Origin: Singulisphaera acidiphila DSM 18658
Lineage (GTDB): Bacteria > Planctomycetota > Planctomycetia > Isosphaerales > Isosphaeraceae
Length of the DNA stretch: 64,000 bases
Assembly: GCF_000242455.2 (NCBI RefSeq)
Contig: NC_019892.1
Coordinates: 1,116,001 to 1,180,000 of the forward strand
Reading direction: 5' to 3'
The translations under genes and the position numbers were made by a program. The notes under the pieces are model-generated. The model did no database searches, was not told where the DNA came from, and saw only the letters and a list, made by a program, of their open reading frames with translations. Positions 8,667-17,524 of the stretch are shown one piece after another (the stretch's first letter is position 1; each line of letters begins with the position of its first letter).

Positions 8667-9296
8667 ATGGCGTTGAAGATTACCTGGCCGAAGCCCCATG
8701 AATCGATACCGCTGTGCAAGACGATTGTCGCCTTTGGCGTGGCCGATGAGTCGATCGTTGGCGTCGTCGGCGAATGCCGGTCGGTTTTGGAACCAGCGGT
8801 GCCGATCGAGTGTGTGCTTGTTAATTTTTTGCTGTCGCATGACTGCGAAAAGGATGCGCTTCACTATCGGTGGTCGATCTGCTTCAAGACGCCCGGTCCA
8901 GGAGAGTATGTCTTTACGGTTACAGGCGTGAGAGCCGACGGAAAATTGGCGCCCCAGACGATGAGTGTTCAGTTCGCGGTCGAGGACGCGAGCATTCGGT
9001 TTAAAGCTGGAGTGGGCTACGCGAGTATCAACTATCCTGTCTCGAACCAAGATATCACACTCGAGGCAAGCAATTTTTCTGCAACTGGCGATCTGATCGA
9101 TGAGCCGCTTGCTCTCCTTGAATTCAAAGACTCGAACGGCAATGTTATCCAGCCTCTCGATGTGTACGCAGACTGTCTGTATCTGCAATTCTGGATTGCA
9201 AGTTACCCACCGCTTGCCCCTGGAGTCTATTCCTTGCATGTTGAAGATGTGAAAGGCAATAGTGCTGCTTCTACGGGTATATACGTTGGTCCCTAG
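8667..9296 (+). CDS. Two-domain protein, cytosolic paralogue of the secreted protein at 4661
   Basis: The 209-residue protein starts 24 bases after the kinase stop with GGAG at about 8650, so it is likely cotranscribed. It has no signal peptide. Residues 1-110 form an Ig-like beta-rich domain (KITWPKPHESIPL, then GEYVFTVTGVRADGKL). The last 90 residues match the mature part of the exported protein at 4661-5041. The leader before its start is also similar to that of the 4661 gene (GGAGTTGCATCGCAATGG against GGAGTTGTATTGCAATGG). Function unknown; position suggests it is a target or partner of the sigma/kinase system. Confidence 0.75.
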   Translation: MALKITWPKPHESIPLCKTIVAFGVADESIVGVVGECRSVLEPAVPIECVLVNFLLSHDCEKDALHYRWSICFKTPGPGEYVFTVTGVRADGKLAPQTMSVQFAVEDASIRFKAGVGYASINYPVSNQDITLEASNFSATGDLIDEPLALLEFKDSNGNVIQPLDVYADCLYLQFWIASYPPLAPGVYSLHVEDVKGNSAASTGIYVGP

Positions 9297-9473
9297 GTTG
9301 GTTCTGGTCGAGTGTCGGGCGACGGTCTGAGCACCCGAGGCCAATCTTGCCTTTCCAAATTCAGTGCGAGCCTTGACGGCATAGGCTCGGTGGTCTTCCA
9401 GGTTCGACCAGGTGCTTTGTGCCCTTGAACCTTAGCTTCGTGGTTCTCAGGATCGTGCCAAAGGGATTCGGAT

Positions 9474-10472
9474 ATGAAGAGGCGAGCGTTTACTCTTATT
9501 GAATTGCTGGTCGTTGTGAGTATTATTGGGCTTTTGATCGGTTTGCTGCTGCCGGCCGTTCAAGCGGCTCGTGAGTCGGCACGGCGGATGCAGTGCGTGA
9601 ACAACCTCAAGCAGGTCGCCTTGGGTACCCATAATTTTGAGACGGCGAACGGTTCATTCCCACTGGGCACGAGTAGTGGTCCGAGCCTTGCGTCCACGCT
9701 GGTCTTTCTTCTCCCTTTTCTCGAGCAGGGAAACCGGTACGATCAATTTGACCTCACCGCCAATGTTTCGGATACCTGGACTAACTTGACCGTGCGGAGT
9801 CAGGATATTTCGATGTTTCTATGCCCTTCCGACCCTTCCAGGGGCCAATGGGTAGATCCCCTCATTCAAGCAGGACAACCGCCGGCTGTGACGGGTCGAA
9901 CGAATTATTTTGGGAACTTGGGTGTCCACGGCTGGGCATATAATTCGAAGGGCGACGTCATCAAAGACTCGCGGCATATCGGGGTCTTCGCGTACCTGTC
10001 CTCGACGCGATTGGCGGAGATTTCCGACGGAAGTAGCAACACCGTAATGTTTGCTGAGATCAAGCGCGGTGCGGCTCCGGCGTCGGACGACCTCGATGTC
10101 ATCGTCGTGCTTCCGAATCTCTGGGGTGCGGGAAATCCCGCAACCAATGCGAATAATTTGAAGCCTTTGGCTGTTTGCAACACGCTGCCAGGTTATAAAC
10201 GAATTCCCTACGTCGGTCTCCAATATCAGCGGGGGTCATTGAATTCCGCACTCTACACGCACACGCTTGTGCCAAACTCGAAGAATCGCGACTGCATTAG
10301 TGCGACCGTCGACCAAATCCATCTGGCCTCTCGGAGCTATCATCCGGGCGGTGTCAATGTCGCTCTCTGCGACGGTTCGGTTCGGTCGATTAAAGAATCA
10401 ATTCAACTGGATGTATGGAAGGCTTTGGGCACCCGGGCCGGAGCCGAAACGATCGATTCCACAAGTTATTGA
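9474..10472 (+). CDS. DUF1559 pseudopilin-like protein
   Basis: The 332-residue protein begins with a type IV pilin-like prepilin signal (KRRAFTLIELLVVVSIIGLLIG) and continues with the planctomycete DUF1559 signature AARESARRMQCVNNLKQVALG. The C-terminal HPGGVNVALCDGSVRSI motif (H-x-G-G-x-N-x-x-x-x-D-G-S-V) is present. It should be cleaved by a prepilin peptidase and anchored in the membrane. Such proteins occur in many copies per planctomycete genome, and their role is not settled. AAAGGGA precedes the start. Confidence 0.92.
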   Translation: MKRRAFTLIELLVVVSIIGLLIGLLLPAVQAARESARRMQCVNNLKQVALGTHNFETANGSFPLGTSSGPSLASTLVFLLPFLEQGNRYDQFDLTANVSDTWTNLTVRSQDISMFLCPSDPSRGQWVDPLIQAGQPPAVTGRTNYFGNLGVHGWAYNSKGDVIKDSRHIGVFAYLSSTRLAEISDGSSNTVMFAEIKRGAAPASDDLDVIVVLPNLWGAGNPATNANNLKPLAVCNTLPGYKRIPYVGLQYQRGSLNSALYTHTLVPNSKNRDCISATVDQIHLASRSYHPGGVNVALCDGSVRSIKESIQLDVWKALGTRAGAETIDSTSY

Positions 10473-10526
10473 ACTGGCCTGTCCGTCCGCCGGCAATTGG
10501 TCTGGCCCTGCAGGCGGCCGATCGGC

Positions 10527-11909
10527 TTACTCGCCAGCCGCCGCTTGCGGCTTGGCGGGTTGATTGGCCTTCCAGACTCGCAGGACGTTCAGGCCGAGGA
10601 TTTTGCGGATGCTTTCTTCGGAATGTCCGCGTAGCACCAGGCCCACGGTGAACAGGGGCCAATTGGTCCAGGCCAGGCTCTGAATGCCCTGGGGCGACTC
10701 GCGGTAGTCGTCTTTGGGCCAGAGGTGTTCCCAGCGGGCGCCGGCCAGGGCCACCGAGGGGGAACGACCGTCGGGACGCTTGGGCAGCTTGGCACGCTCG
10801 GCCCCGTCGTTTCGTGAGAAATAGGCCACGTCCGTCCCGATCGCGACGTGGTCTGGTCCGAACGTCTTGACGGCGTAGTCGATGTGGTCGAGGAAGGCGG
10901 CGATGTCTCCCGACCCACCCAGGAAGCGGGGGATGCAGCAGATGCCGATCAGGCCCCCGGTGTCGCAGATGGCGCGGGCGACCTCGTCGGGCTTACCGCG
11001 GAAGTGTTTGTAGATCCCTCCGCAGGTTGTATGGCTGGCGACCATCGGCTTGGTTGACGCCTTGGCGGCCTCGAGGCTGGTGCGCCAACCCGAGTGGGCC
11101 ACGTCGACGATCACCCCGAGCCGATTCATCTCGGCGATGGCCGTACGGCCGAAATCGCTCAGGCCCCCATCGTTCGGCTCCCCTGCCCCGTCGCCGAGCG
11201 GATTACGGCGGTTGTAGGTCAGGTGCATCATCTGCACGCCGAGGTCCCGGAAGATCCGGATCATCTGCAACTCATCGCGATCGCTCACCCAGCGCTGCGG
11301 CAGCGGCACCCCGTTGGTGGTGAATGCCAGGCAGCGCCGTCCACTCTGCTTCGCGGCGATGACCATGTCGGGAGCGACCGCCTTGAAAAGTCGGTCGCTG
11401 AGTGTGTCGGTCGTGAACGTGAATCGCGCCAGGCGTTTGAGCAGACGGAGCGGATCGTTCCCCTCCTCGCCGGTGTTCTGGAAGATGCAGGTGACACCGG
11501 ACGCTTGAAAGGCCTCGAAGAACTCGCGGCGCTCCACCTCGTCGGTTGCGCAACGGGTCATCATCATCTCTTCGCGGAGGTCGATCAGCTCTCCGTCCGA
11601 CGCGTTTTCCTCAATGGCTTTCCCGAAAACCGTGCTATCAATCGCGCAGCGGGGCGCGAAGCCGTACGACTCGAACACGAGGGCATCCGCGTGAAGCTCC
11701 AGGCCGCGCTTTAGGTCTTTCTCGCTGGGTTTGAGGATCGCGAGGGCCACCCGCCGGGCGCTGCGGATCGTCTCGTTCGAGGTGGCAAACGGACCGGTAT
11801 CTACTCCGAGCTCGGCGGCTCGGACTGACCGAATGCCCAGGCGGCCGGACAGGGATGCGGCCGTGGCCGTGTGAAGGAACCATCGTCGACTCCGGCGGTT
11901 CTCAAGCAT
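10527..11909 (-). CDS. Membrane-dipeptidase family protein (peptidase M19), exported
   Basis: This 460-residue protein starts at MLENRRSRRWFLHTATAAS, a Tat-like signal; the longer frame to 11945 adds only an Arg/Gly-rich stretch. Features of the M19 amidohydrolase fold are visible: LHADALVFESYG in place of the usual HxD segment, MMHLTYNRRNPLGDG, GVIVDVAHSGWRTSLEA, SHTTCGG, a DHIDYAV segment and GTDVAYF. The first ligand pair is H-A-D rather than the usual D-x-H-x-D, so metal binding may differ. It probably hydrolyses dipeptides or related compounds in the periplasm. Confidence 0.85.
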   Translation of the reverse strand: MLENRRSRRWFLHTATAASLSGRLGIRSVRAAELGVDTGPFATSNETIRSARRVALAILKPSEKDLKRGLELHADALVFESYGFAPRCAIDSTVFGKAIEENASDGELIDLREEMMMTRCATDEVERREFFEAFQASGVTCIFQNTGEEGNDPLRLLKRLARFTFTTDTLSDRLFKAVAPDMVIAAKQSGRRCLAFTTNGVPLPQRWVSDRDELQMIRIFRDLGVQMMHLTYNRRNPLGDGAGEPNDGGLSDFGRTAIAEMNRLGVIVDVAHSGWRTSLEAAKASTKPMVASHTTCGGIYKHFRGKPDEVARAICDTGGLIGICCIPRFLGGSGDIAAFLDHIDYAVKTFGPDHVAIGTDVAYFSRNDGAERAKLPKRPDGRSPSVALAGARWEHLWPKDDYRESPQGIQSLAWTNWPLFTVGLVLRGHSEESIRKILGLNVLRVWKANQPAKPQAAAGE

Positions 11910-12138
11910 TTTTCGAGATCCCCTGGGACCGCGGACGCGTCGCACGCAAATTTATTTAATTTTGCATAACTCAAATTTTAAGAGGGGCGGGAGGGCCGTG
12001 GTGCCAGGGCTGAATGTAAGAAACAAGAAGAAAAACACCGACGGTCGCGTCTCTCTACTCAGAAACGGTTCCCCCTTCGGCGCGGAGAAAGAACCTCGAT
12101 CATGGCTTGTACCTTGAAGACGGTTCGAGCTTGGGTGA

Positions 12139-12525
12139 TCAATGCCCGAGGTGGGGGCCGTCGGTCTTGTAGGCGCCGGTGCCTCCTTGCGAGCGACGGC
12201 CGTGGCTCCAGGAGAGCCAGACTCGTCGGGGCAAGTGGATCCCCTCGTAGTCCCAGCCCCAGGTCCCTTCCTCGCTGCGTCTGGAGCAACCGCCATGGAC
12301 GGATCCGCCGCCGACGTAGTATCCGACGTAGCTTGGGCCGTTCGTAGCCTTTGCGTGGTCCGCGACGCAGGTCGGATGGCCGGCCCGTTCGTGCGTGTGC
12401 TCGATGGCACGTGGCGGGCCGGGCGGCGGTGTACCTTCGGGGGGGTGAAAGAATGAGCCGGCGAAGGCGGAGGGGCCGGACAGGGACAGAGCCAACAGCA
12501 AGGCTCCACAGTCTGCTCGTGGCAT
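12139..12525 (-). CDS. Small secreted protein with WGWDY motif
   Basis: The 128-residue protein has a signal peptide (CGALLLALSLSGPSAFAGS) and a strong ribosome site, GAGGAG eight bases before the ATG. The rest is rich in Gly, Tyr and Trp: GYYVGGGSVHGG, then EGTWGWDYEG, SWSHGRRSQGGTGAYKTDGP. It resembles small exported proteins I associate with Isosphaeraceae, with no known function. Several overlapping frames on both strands are shadows; the signal peptide and ribosome site decide for this one. Confidence 0.65.
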   Translation of the reverse strand: MPRADCGALLLALSLSGPSAFAGSFFHPPEGTPPPGPPRAIEHTHERAGHPTCVADHAKATNGPSYVGYYVGGGSVHGGCSRRSEEGTWGWDYEGIHLPRRVWLSWSHGRRSQGGTGAYKTDGPHLGH

Positions 12526-12570
12526 TGTCAGTCTCCTCGGCCGGTCGATCGTCGCCCGTCGTTCCTGCCG

Positions 12571-14697
12571 TCAGGTTCCGGATCGTCGCGCGGCTTGCCG
12601 GGCTTGCTGATTGAATTTTTGGAGGCGGCGAATGTCTTGGGGAGTCAGGCCGGTCTGGCCTCCAGGAAGGATCGGCTGGGGCGTAATCGGGCTCGATGGC
12701 GATTCGCCGATTCCCAGGTGCGGGTTCCGGTTGAACTTCTGGTAAGGAAGGCGCACGCCACGGACGAAAACCTGATCGGCCGTCAGCACGTCGCGCGGGG
12801 GCGTGAAGCCCTTCGCGGCCTCGTAGGTCACATCGTCGTCCTGATCGACGCCATCACCGCTGACTCCCAGGCCGCCGACGAGTTGCCGGGTGCTGCTGCC
12901 GGCGACGTTATTGTAGACCGGAGCGCTGCCGGGGAAGAACACGATGCCGTTCTGGTTGGCGACGTTGAACGGGTCGTGGAAGTTCGACTGCGGATTGAAC
13001 GAGTCGAACCCCTGAACGCTCTGGAACGCGGAGGGGGGCAAGGCCGGGCCGTCGTTGCGGATGTCGACGTCGTTGAGGATCGAGAACGGGCCCGGGGGAT
13101 TGCCGTCGACCCCTTCCGGAAACCGGGGCTCGGTCAGGTACCGGAAGGTCCGGTTGGTCATCGCCACCCCCTTGGGCAGGTTGGCGACCTGGTCGATCGG
13201 CTGGAGCTCGTTGGGGTTGGCGTAGTAGGCCACGTTCCTCGCCTTGGCGACCGCGACGTCGATCGAGAAGACGGTAGCGTCGGGCATCCGGTACAGGCCG
13301 AGGACCTCACCCGTCTTATCGGTCACGGCGAAGACCATTCGGGTCTGGCTGTTCAAGGGAAGGCGGATCGCCGCGCGGACGTGCTTGGCCTCGGCGATCC
13401 CGCGATTGATCATTGCGGTGACATCATCGGCCGTCAGCGTTCCATCGGCGCTGGCGTGGGGGAGGACGAGCCACCCTTCGGGTACTGGCGCCCCTGGCAG
13501 GAGCGTGGCTCCCGTGGTGTTTACGGGTTGGTCGGTGCCACTGTCGGGGTTGCCCACGCCTAGCGTTCGGCCGTAGTCGACGAGGTTGCGGGGCCCCTGC
13601 CGGCCGTGTCCGCCGAAGAGATCGAGGGTGATCCCAACGAGGTCGATTCGCCCGAACGGGAGGTCGAAGTTTTCTCCGTTCGGGAAGGAGGGGAGCCCGA
13701 GCTTCTTGTTGATCCTCGGGTTATTGAACGAGACTCCGGCGGCCTTGCTGCCGCCCGCTGCGACGAAGGCGGCATACTCGGCCTCGAGTGATCGGTCGGG
13801 CTTCGTCGGGTCGAAGAAGCCGGCGTCGTTGAGGCTCGAGTTTTCTGCGGTGGCGTAGCCGGTCTGGCCAGGATAGAAGACGCCGATCCCGCCGACCAGC
13901 GTGCCGTTCTTGTAGAGGGGAATGCCCCCCGGCAGCGTGGCGATTCCGCGCGACTGGGCGTCGGGCAGGATCCCCGTGGCGAAGCCGTATGACTCTGGCG
14001 CGTTGATCCCCTGCCCTGGCGGAATATAGTTCGGATCGGCGTTGAACCGGCTCGGCAGTGTGATGTCGTCGGGCGTTCCACGGATGCGGTCGGGCCCCGG
14101 GCTGACGATGCTGTCGCGGTTGGTGTGCTCGATCTGGAAGAGGTCGACTTGCGGTGTGTACATGACGCGGGCCGGGAAGTGCCCCTTCTTCCCGATCGGC
14201 GCCACGAAGCCAGGACCGCGCAAGGTCGAGTTGGGGTCGGGGATATCCGGGTTCGACTCGATCTCGCGTTGGGTCATCGTTGACTGGGAGATGTTCTGGA
14301 TCGTCCGCGAGGTCAAGGGGGCCTGGCTGTTCGCGAAGAACGCCCCGGTCCGCGCTTTGGCGATCGCGCCATCGATGGCGAAGACGAGGTTCTGGGGGTT
14401 GCCGGTGATGGCGGTCGAGACGTTATCCTCAAGGCGAACGCCGAGGATATTTCCCCCGCGATCGACCACGGCGATGATCCCGTCGTTGCTGGCCGTGGCT
14501 CCCGCGGCGCGCTGGAGCAGCGTCTCCACATCCTGGGTGGAGAGAAGGTTCAAAGCCTGTGCCGAGATCGCGCCGGCACCCGCTGCCAGGAGCGCTCGCG
14601 TCTCGAGCCCTTCGATTTCGGGACGCCGAACCTTCTCGCCACGCCGGGAGACCTCGCGGTCTGGCGTCCGATGGCCTCGGAAATCGAGCCAACGCAT
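12571..14697 (-). CDS. Surface protein with two GlcG/HbpS-like domains
   Basis: The 708-residue protein has an N-terminal IEGLETRALLAAG motif, the planctomycete surface or export signature near residue 30. Two GlcG/HbpS-like domains follow. The first, about residues 45-330, contains GIIAVVDRGGNILGV, DGAIAKARTGAFFANSQAPLTSR and GGIPLYKNGTLVGGIGV. The second, about 400-650, contains MVFAVTDKTGEVLGLYRMPDATVFSIDVAVAKARNVAYYANP and GSSTRQLVGGLGVSG (these segments are quoted in part). This family binds haem or small organic acids. Start at 14697 has GGAG nine bases upstream, better than the ATG at 14706. Confidence 0.78.
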   Translation of the reverse strand: MRWLDFRGHRTPDREVSRRGEKVRRPEIEGLETRALLAAGAGAISAQALNLLSTQDVETLLQRAAGATASNDGIIAVVDRGGNILGVRLEDNVSTAITGNPQNLVFAIDGAIAKARTGAFFANSQAPLTSRTIQNISQSTMTQREIESNPDIPDPNSTLRGPGFVAPIGKKGHFPARVMYTPQVDLFQIEHTNRDSIVSPGPDRIRGTPDDITLPSRFNADPNYIPPGQGINAPESYGFATGILPDAQSRGIATLPGGIPLYKNGTLVGGIGVFYPGQTGYATAENSSLNDAGFFDPTKPDRSLEAEYAAFVAAGGSKAAGVSFNNPRINKKLGLPSFPNGENFDLPFGRIDLVGITLDLFGGHGRQGPRNLVDYGRTLGVGNPDSGTDQPVNTTGATLLPGAPVPEGWLVLPHASADGTLTADDVTAMINRGIAEAKHVRAAIRLPLNSQTRMVFAVTDKTGEVLGLYRMPDATVFSIDVAVAKARNVAYYANPNELQPIDQVANLPKGVAMTNRTFRYLTEPRFPEGVDGNPPGPFSILNDVDIRNDGPALPPSAFQSVQGFDSFNPQSNFHDPFNVANQNGIVFFPGSAPVYNNVAGSSTRQLVGGLGVSGDGVDQDDDVTYEAAKGFTPPRDVLTADQVFVRGVRLPYQKFNRNPHLGIGESPSSPITPQPILPGGQTGLTPQDIRRLQKFNQQARQAARRSGT

Positions 14698-15247
14698 TAC
14701 GTCCATCTCCGGGGCATCCGTGGGAAAGGCCGAGGCGTTCGACGATCAAACCCCTCCACTCCTCGTCACAAGAAAGATCGAGCGGACTGACGTGACGGCT
14801 TGCCGCTCATGCCGCGTCGATCCGCGACCAGAGTCGATTGGCTCGCAACGCCGTTCTCTTTCACAGACGAGGGTGACTCACCCGTTCTTTCGGTCAGATC
14901 GAGCAGCCGATTTTAATGACCTTTCTGAAAATGAGGAGAATCCGGCGTTCGGCCCAGGGTTCCCTGCTTTTTGGGGTAACGGGTGTTCTTGTTTGGAACG
15001 GCAATATCATGAGGGTTGGCATAAGACGCAAAATTGGAATAATGCTCAAGATCGACATGCGTCGGTTCGATATGGACTTGTGACCCAAGGGCCCAGCACA
15101 ACTTCGGGCTCGCGTTTTCTCGACGCGTTCCGGATCTCCACCAGGAACGGATCTCCCACGATCCATCCCACATGAGTTGGAGGAACGGCCTGGCAGACTG
15201 GGTTTCCCCTCATCTTTTTTATTATCCCGGTCAGCGGAGCCCATTGC
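14698..15247. other. Divergent intergenic region
   Basis: These 550 bases separate two divergent genes and must hold both promoters. No frame has a ribosome site plus family-like sequence. The middle (about 14940-15060) is lower in GC. I see no repeat or RNA structure that I can support. Confidence 0.45.
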
Positions 15248-17236
15248 ATGACCCTGGCAGACCTGGCGCGATCCTGGCTTCGCGGTGGGCTCACCGGGCT
15301 TGTCCTGGCCGGGATTTGCGTGGCGTCCGACCGGCCCGGCAGCACGGACTCACCGCCGTTACCTCCCGAGCCTACGTCCACTTCCTCTTCCACCTCGCTC
15401 CCCCCCGCGATCGAGGAATCGACCCGACAGGAAGAGGCTGAGGCTGAGGAGCCGATCGGCACGCTGCCACGCTCTGCGCCTCGAATGCTGGACCGGCCGA
15501 TTGATCCGGTCGCTCCCCCCTCGCCGGCCCTGCCCCCCGAGGTCGATGCGCCCATTGCGCCGACCGCGGTCGATCCGCCGATCGGCTTTACAGGTCCGTC
15601 CGGGATCTTACCGACCGAGGGGCAGGAGGACGGGCACTTCGTTCCGGTCGAGGATCGTTGGCGGCTCGGGTTTCCCGAGTGGGATCGCTATGGCAAGGGG
15701 CACCCGATCAACGATGATTATCCGTTCATTCCAGGGCGTTGGTTCGACCCGTTCAATCAGAACGTCCTGAAAGGGGATTACCCGATCCTCGGTCAGCACA
15801 CCTTCCTTGACGTGACCGCGCAGTTGTTCACGTTCCAGGAGTTCCGCCAGGTTCCGACCGCCACGACCCCGTTCGAGAGCACGGCCCGCCCGAACCAGCA
15901 GAATTTCTTCGGCCGGCCGAACCAGTACTTCACCTCGAACTTCTTCGTCCTCGCGTTTGACCTGAGCCACGGTGATGCGGCCTTCAAACCGCTCGACTGG
16001 AAGTTCCGGGTGATGCCGATCTTCAACCTCAATAACTTGTCGGTTGAGGAACTTGCGATCGTCAGCCCGAACGTGCTTGAGGGAACCTCGCGAACCCGCA
16101 CCTTCTGGGCGCTTCAGGAAGCGTTCTTCGAGACCAAGCTCGCCGACGTGGGGCCGGACTACGACTTCGTCTCGGTCCGCGCGGGGACACAGCCGTTCAA
16201 CAACGATTTTCGCGGCTTCCTGTTCAACGACACCAATCGCGCGATCCGCTTTTTCGGCACCCGCAACGCAAACCGAGATCAGTGGAATCTGGCCTACTTC
16301 CGCCAGTGGGAGAAGGACACGAACAGCCAGTTGAACTCGTTCAGCGACCGCCGCCAGAACCTGGTCTTTGCCAACTACTACCGGCAGGATTTTTTGTTCC
16401 CCGGCTACACATCACAGCTTAGCGTGGCCTACAATAATGATCCACGTTCCTTTAAGTTCGACAAGAATCGATTTCTGGTCCGCCCCGATCCGGTCGGCAT
16501 TGCCCGCCCCCACCAAATCGACGTTGCCTACCTGGGCTGGGCTGGTGACGGTCACATCGGCCGGTTCAATATTACTCATCAATTTTATTGGGCGTTGGGG
16601 CGTGACACCCTCAATCCGCTGGCCAACCAGGCGCAGACGATCAATGCTCAGATGTTCGCGATCGAAGGTTCTTACGATCGTGACTGGGCCCGGTTCCGCG
16701 CCTCGTTCTTCTGGGCCTCGGGCGACCACAACATCAATAACAGCCACGCGACGGGCTTCGATACGATCCTCGACGGCCCGAACTTCGCGGGCGGCCCGTT
16801 CAGTTACTGGAATCGGCAGCAGATCCCGCTTTTCGGCGTCAACCTGGTTCAGCGCCTGAGCCTGGTGCCGGACCTGCGGTCGAGCAAGTTTCAAGGGCAG
16901 TCGAGCTTCGTGAACCCTGGTCTGCTCCTCCCGACCTTGGGGGCCGACTTCGATCTCACGCCCAAGCTCAAGATGATTAACAACATCAACTTCCTCTGGT
17001 TCGACCAGACGAACGTCCTCGAGCAGTTCCTCTTCCAGGGCAAGATCGACCGGTACATTGGCACCGACCTAAGCGTCGGTTTCGACTACCGCCCGCTCCT
17101 TTCCGAGAACGTCAGCATCGTCCTGGGCGTCTCGGGCCTGATCCCCGGCCAGGGGTTCCGCGACCTCTACAATAACTCCAACGACCGCGTTCAGCCCCTC
17201 ATAGGCAGCTTTCTGTTCGCCAATTTTGTTTATTGA
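15248..17236 (+). CDS. Outer-membrane beta-barrel (porin-like) protein
   Basis: The 662-residue protein has a signal peptide (RGGLTGLVLAGICVAS), a Pro/Glu-rich linker of about 70 residues, then alternating aromatic and polar beta strands to a C-terminal Tyr (LIGSFLFANFVY), typical of an outer-membrane barrel. GGAG lies eight bases before the start. Internal segments such as FRVMPIFNLNNLSVEELAIV and GTQPFNNDFRGFLFNDT are not ones I can assign to a named porin family. A multihaem cytochrome gene follows on the same strand after 288 bases with its own candidate promoter, so the pair could form a porin-cytochrome unit; that is inference. Confidence 0.75.
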   Translation: MTLADLARSWLRGGLTGLVLAGICVASDRPGSTDSPPLPPEPTSTSSSTSLPPAIEESTRQEEAEAEEPIGTLPRSAPRMLDRPIDPVAPPSPALPPEVDAPIAPTAVDPPIGFTGPSGILPTEGQEDGHFVPVEDRWRLGFPEWDRYGKGHPINDDYPFIPGRWFDPFNQNVLKGDYPILGQHTFLDVTAQLFTFQEFRQVPTATTPFESTARPNQQNFFGRPNQYFTSNFFVLAFDLSHGDAAFKPLDWKFRVMPIFNLNNLSVEELAIVSPNVLEGTSRTRTFWALQEAFFETKLADVGPDYDFVSVRAGTQPFNNDFRGFLFNDTNRAIRFFGTRNANRDQWNLAYFRQWEKDTNSQLNSFSDRRQNLVFANYYRQDFLFPGYTSQLSVAYNNDPRSFKFDKNRFLVRPDPVGIARPHQIDVAYLGWAGDGHIGRFNITHQFYWALGRDTLNPLANQAQTINAQMFAIEGSYDRDWARFRASFFWASGDHNINNSHATGFDTILDGPNFAGGPFSYWNRQQIPLFGVNLVQRLSLVPDLRSSKFQGQSSFVNPGLLLPTLGADFDLTPKLKMINNINFLWFDQTNVLEQFLFQGKIDRYIGTDLSVGFDYRPLLSENVSIVLGVSGLIPGQGFRDLYNNSNDRVQPLIGSFLFANFVY

Positions 17237-17388
17237 ACCCTCGCCGCAATGTCATAACGGCTGCTTTTCGAGCGAAATCCGTTCGGATGGATCAGAGGCC
17301 CACCAGACACCTTCCCTGCGGAATATCGAGAGCGGATCCCCTGCCTGGACTTGGGGGGACGCCCTCTCTCTGTCTCAACATGTAAGCG

Positions 17389-17407
17389 GCTCTTTCTCAT
17401 AAAGAGC
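17389..17407 (+). terminator. Hairpin between barrel and cytochrome genes
   Basis: GCTCTTT (17389-17395) pairs with AAAGAGC (17401-17407) around a five-base loop. There is no T-run, so termination is uncertain. Confidence 0.35.
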
Positions 17408-17415
17408 GGTTGCGC

Positions 17416-17444
17416 TTGACCCGTTTTGCGGTCGCGGGTATGGT
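17416..17444 (+). promoter_or_regulatory. Candidate housekeeping promoter for the multihaem cytochrome
   Basis: TTGACC at 17416-17421 and TATGGT at 17439-17444 are separated by 17 bases, a good sigma-70-type pair. It lies 80 bases before the cytochrome start. Not tested. Confidence 0.5.
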
Positions 17445-17524
17445 GCCGGCTCGCCCTCGGTGCGCGATCCTCTTTTTGTCGCGTCGTGAGGGACTCATTC
17501 GTTGACAGGGAGGTCGACGACACC

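Noticed and set aside
10848..11714. Plus-strand frames over the M19 dipeptidase
   Set aside because: They are shadows of the minus-strand gene, which has a signal peptide and metal-site segments.
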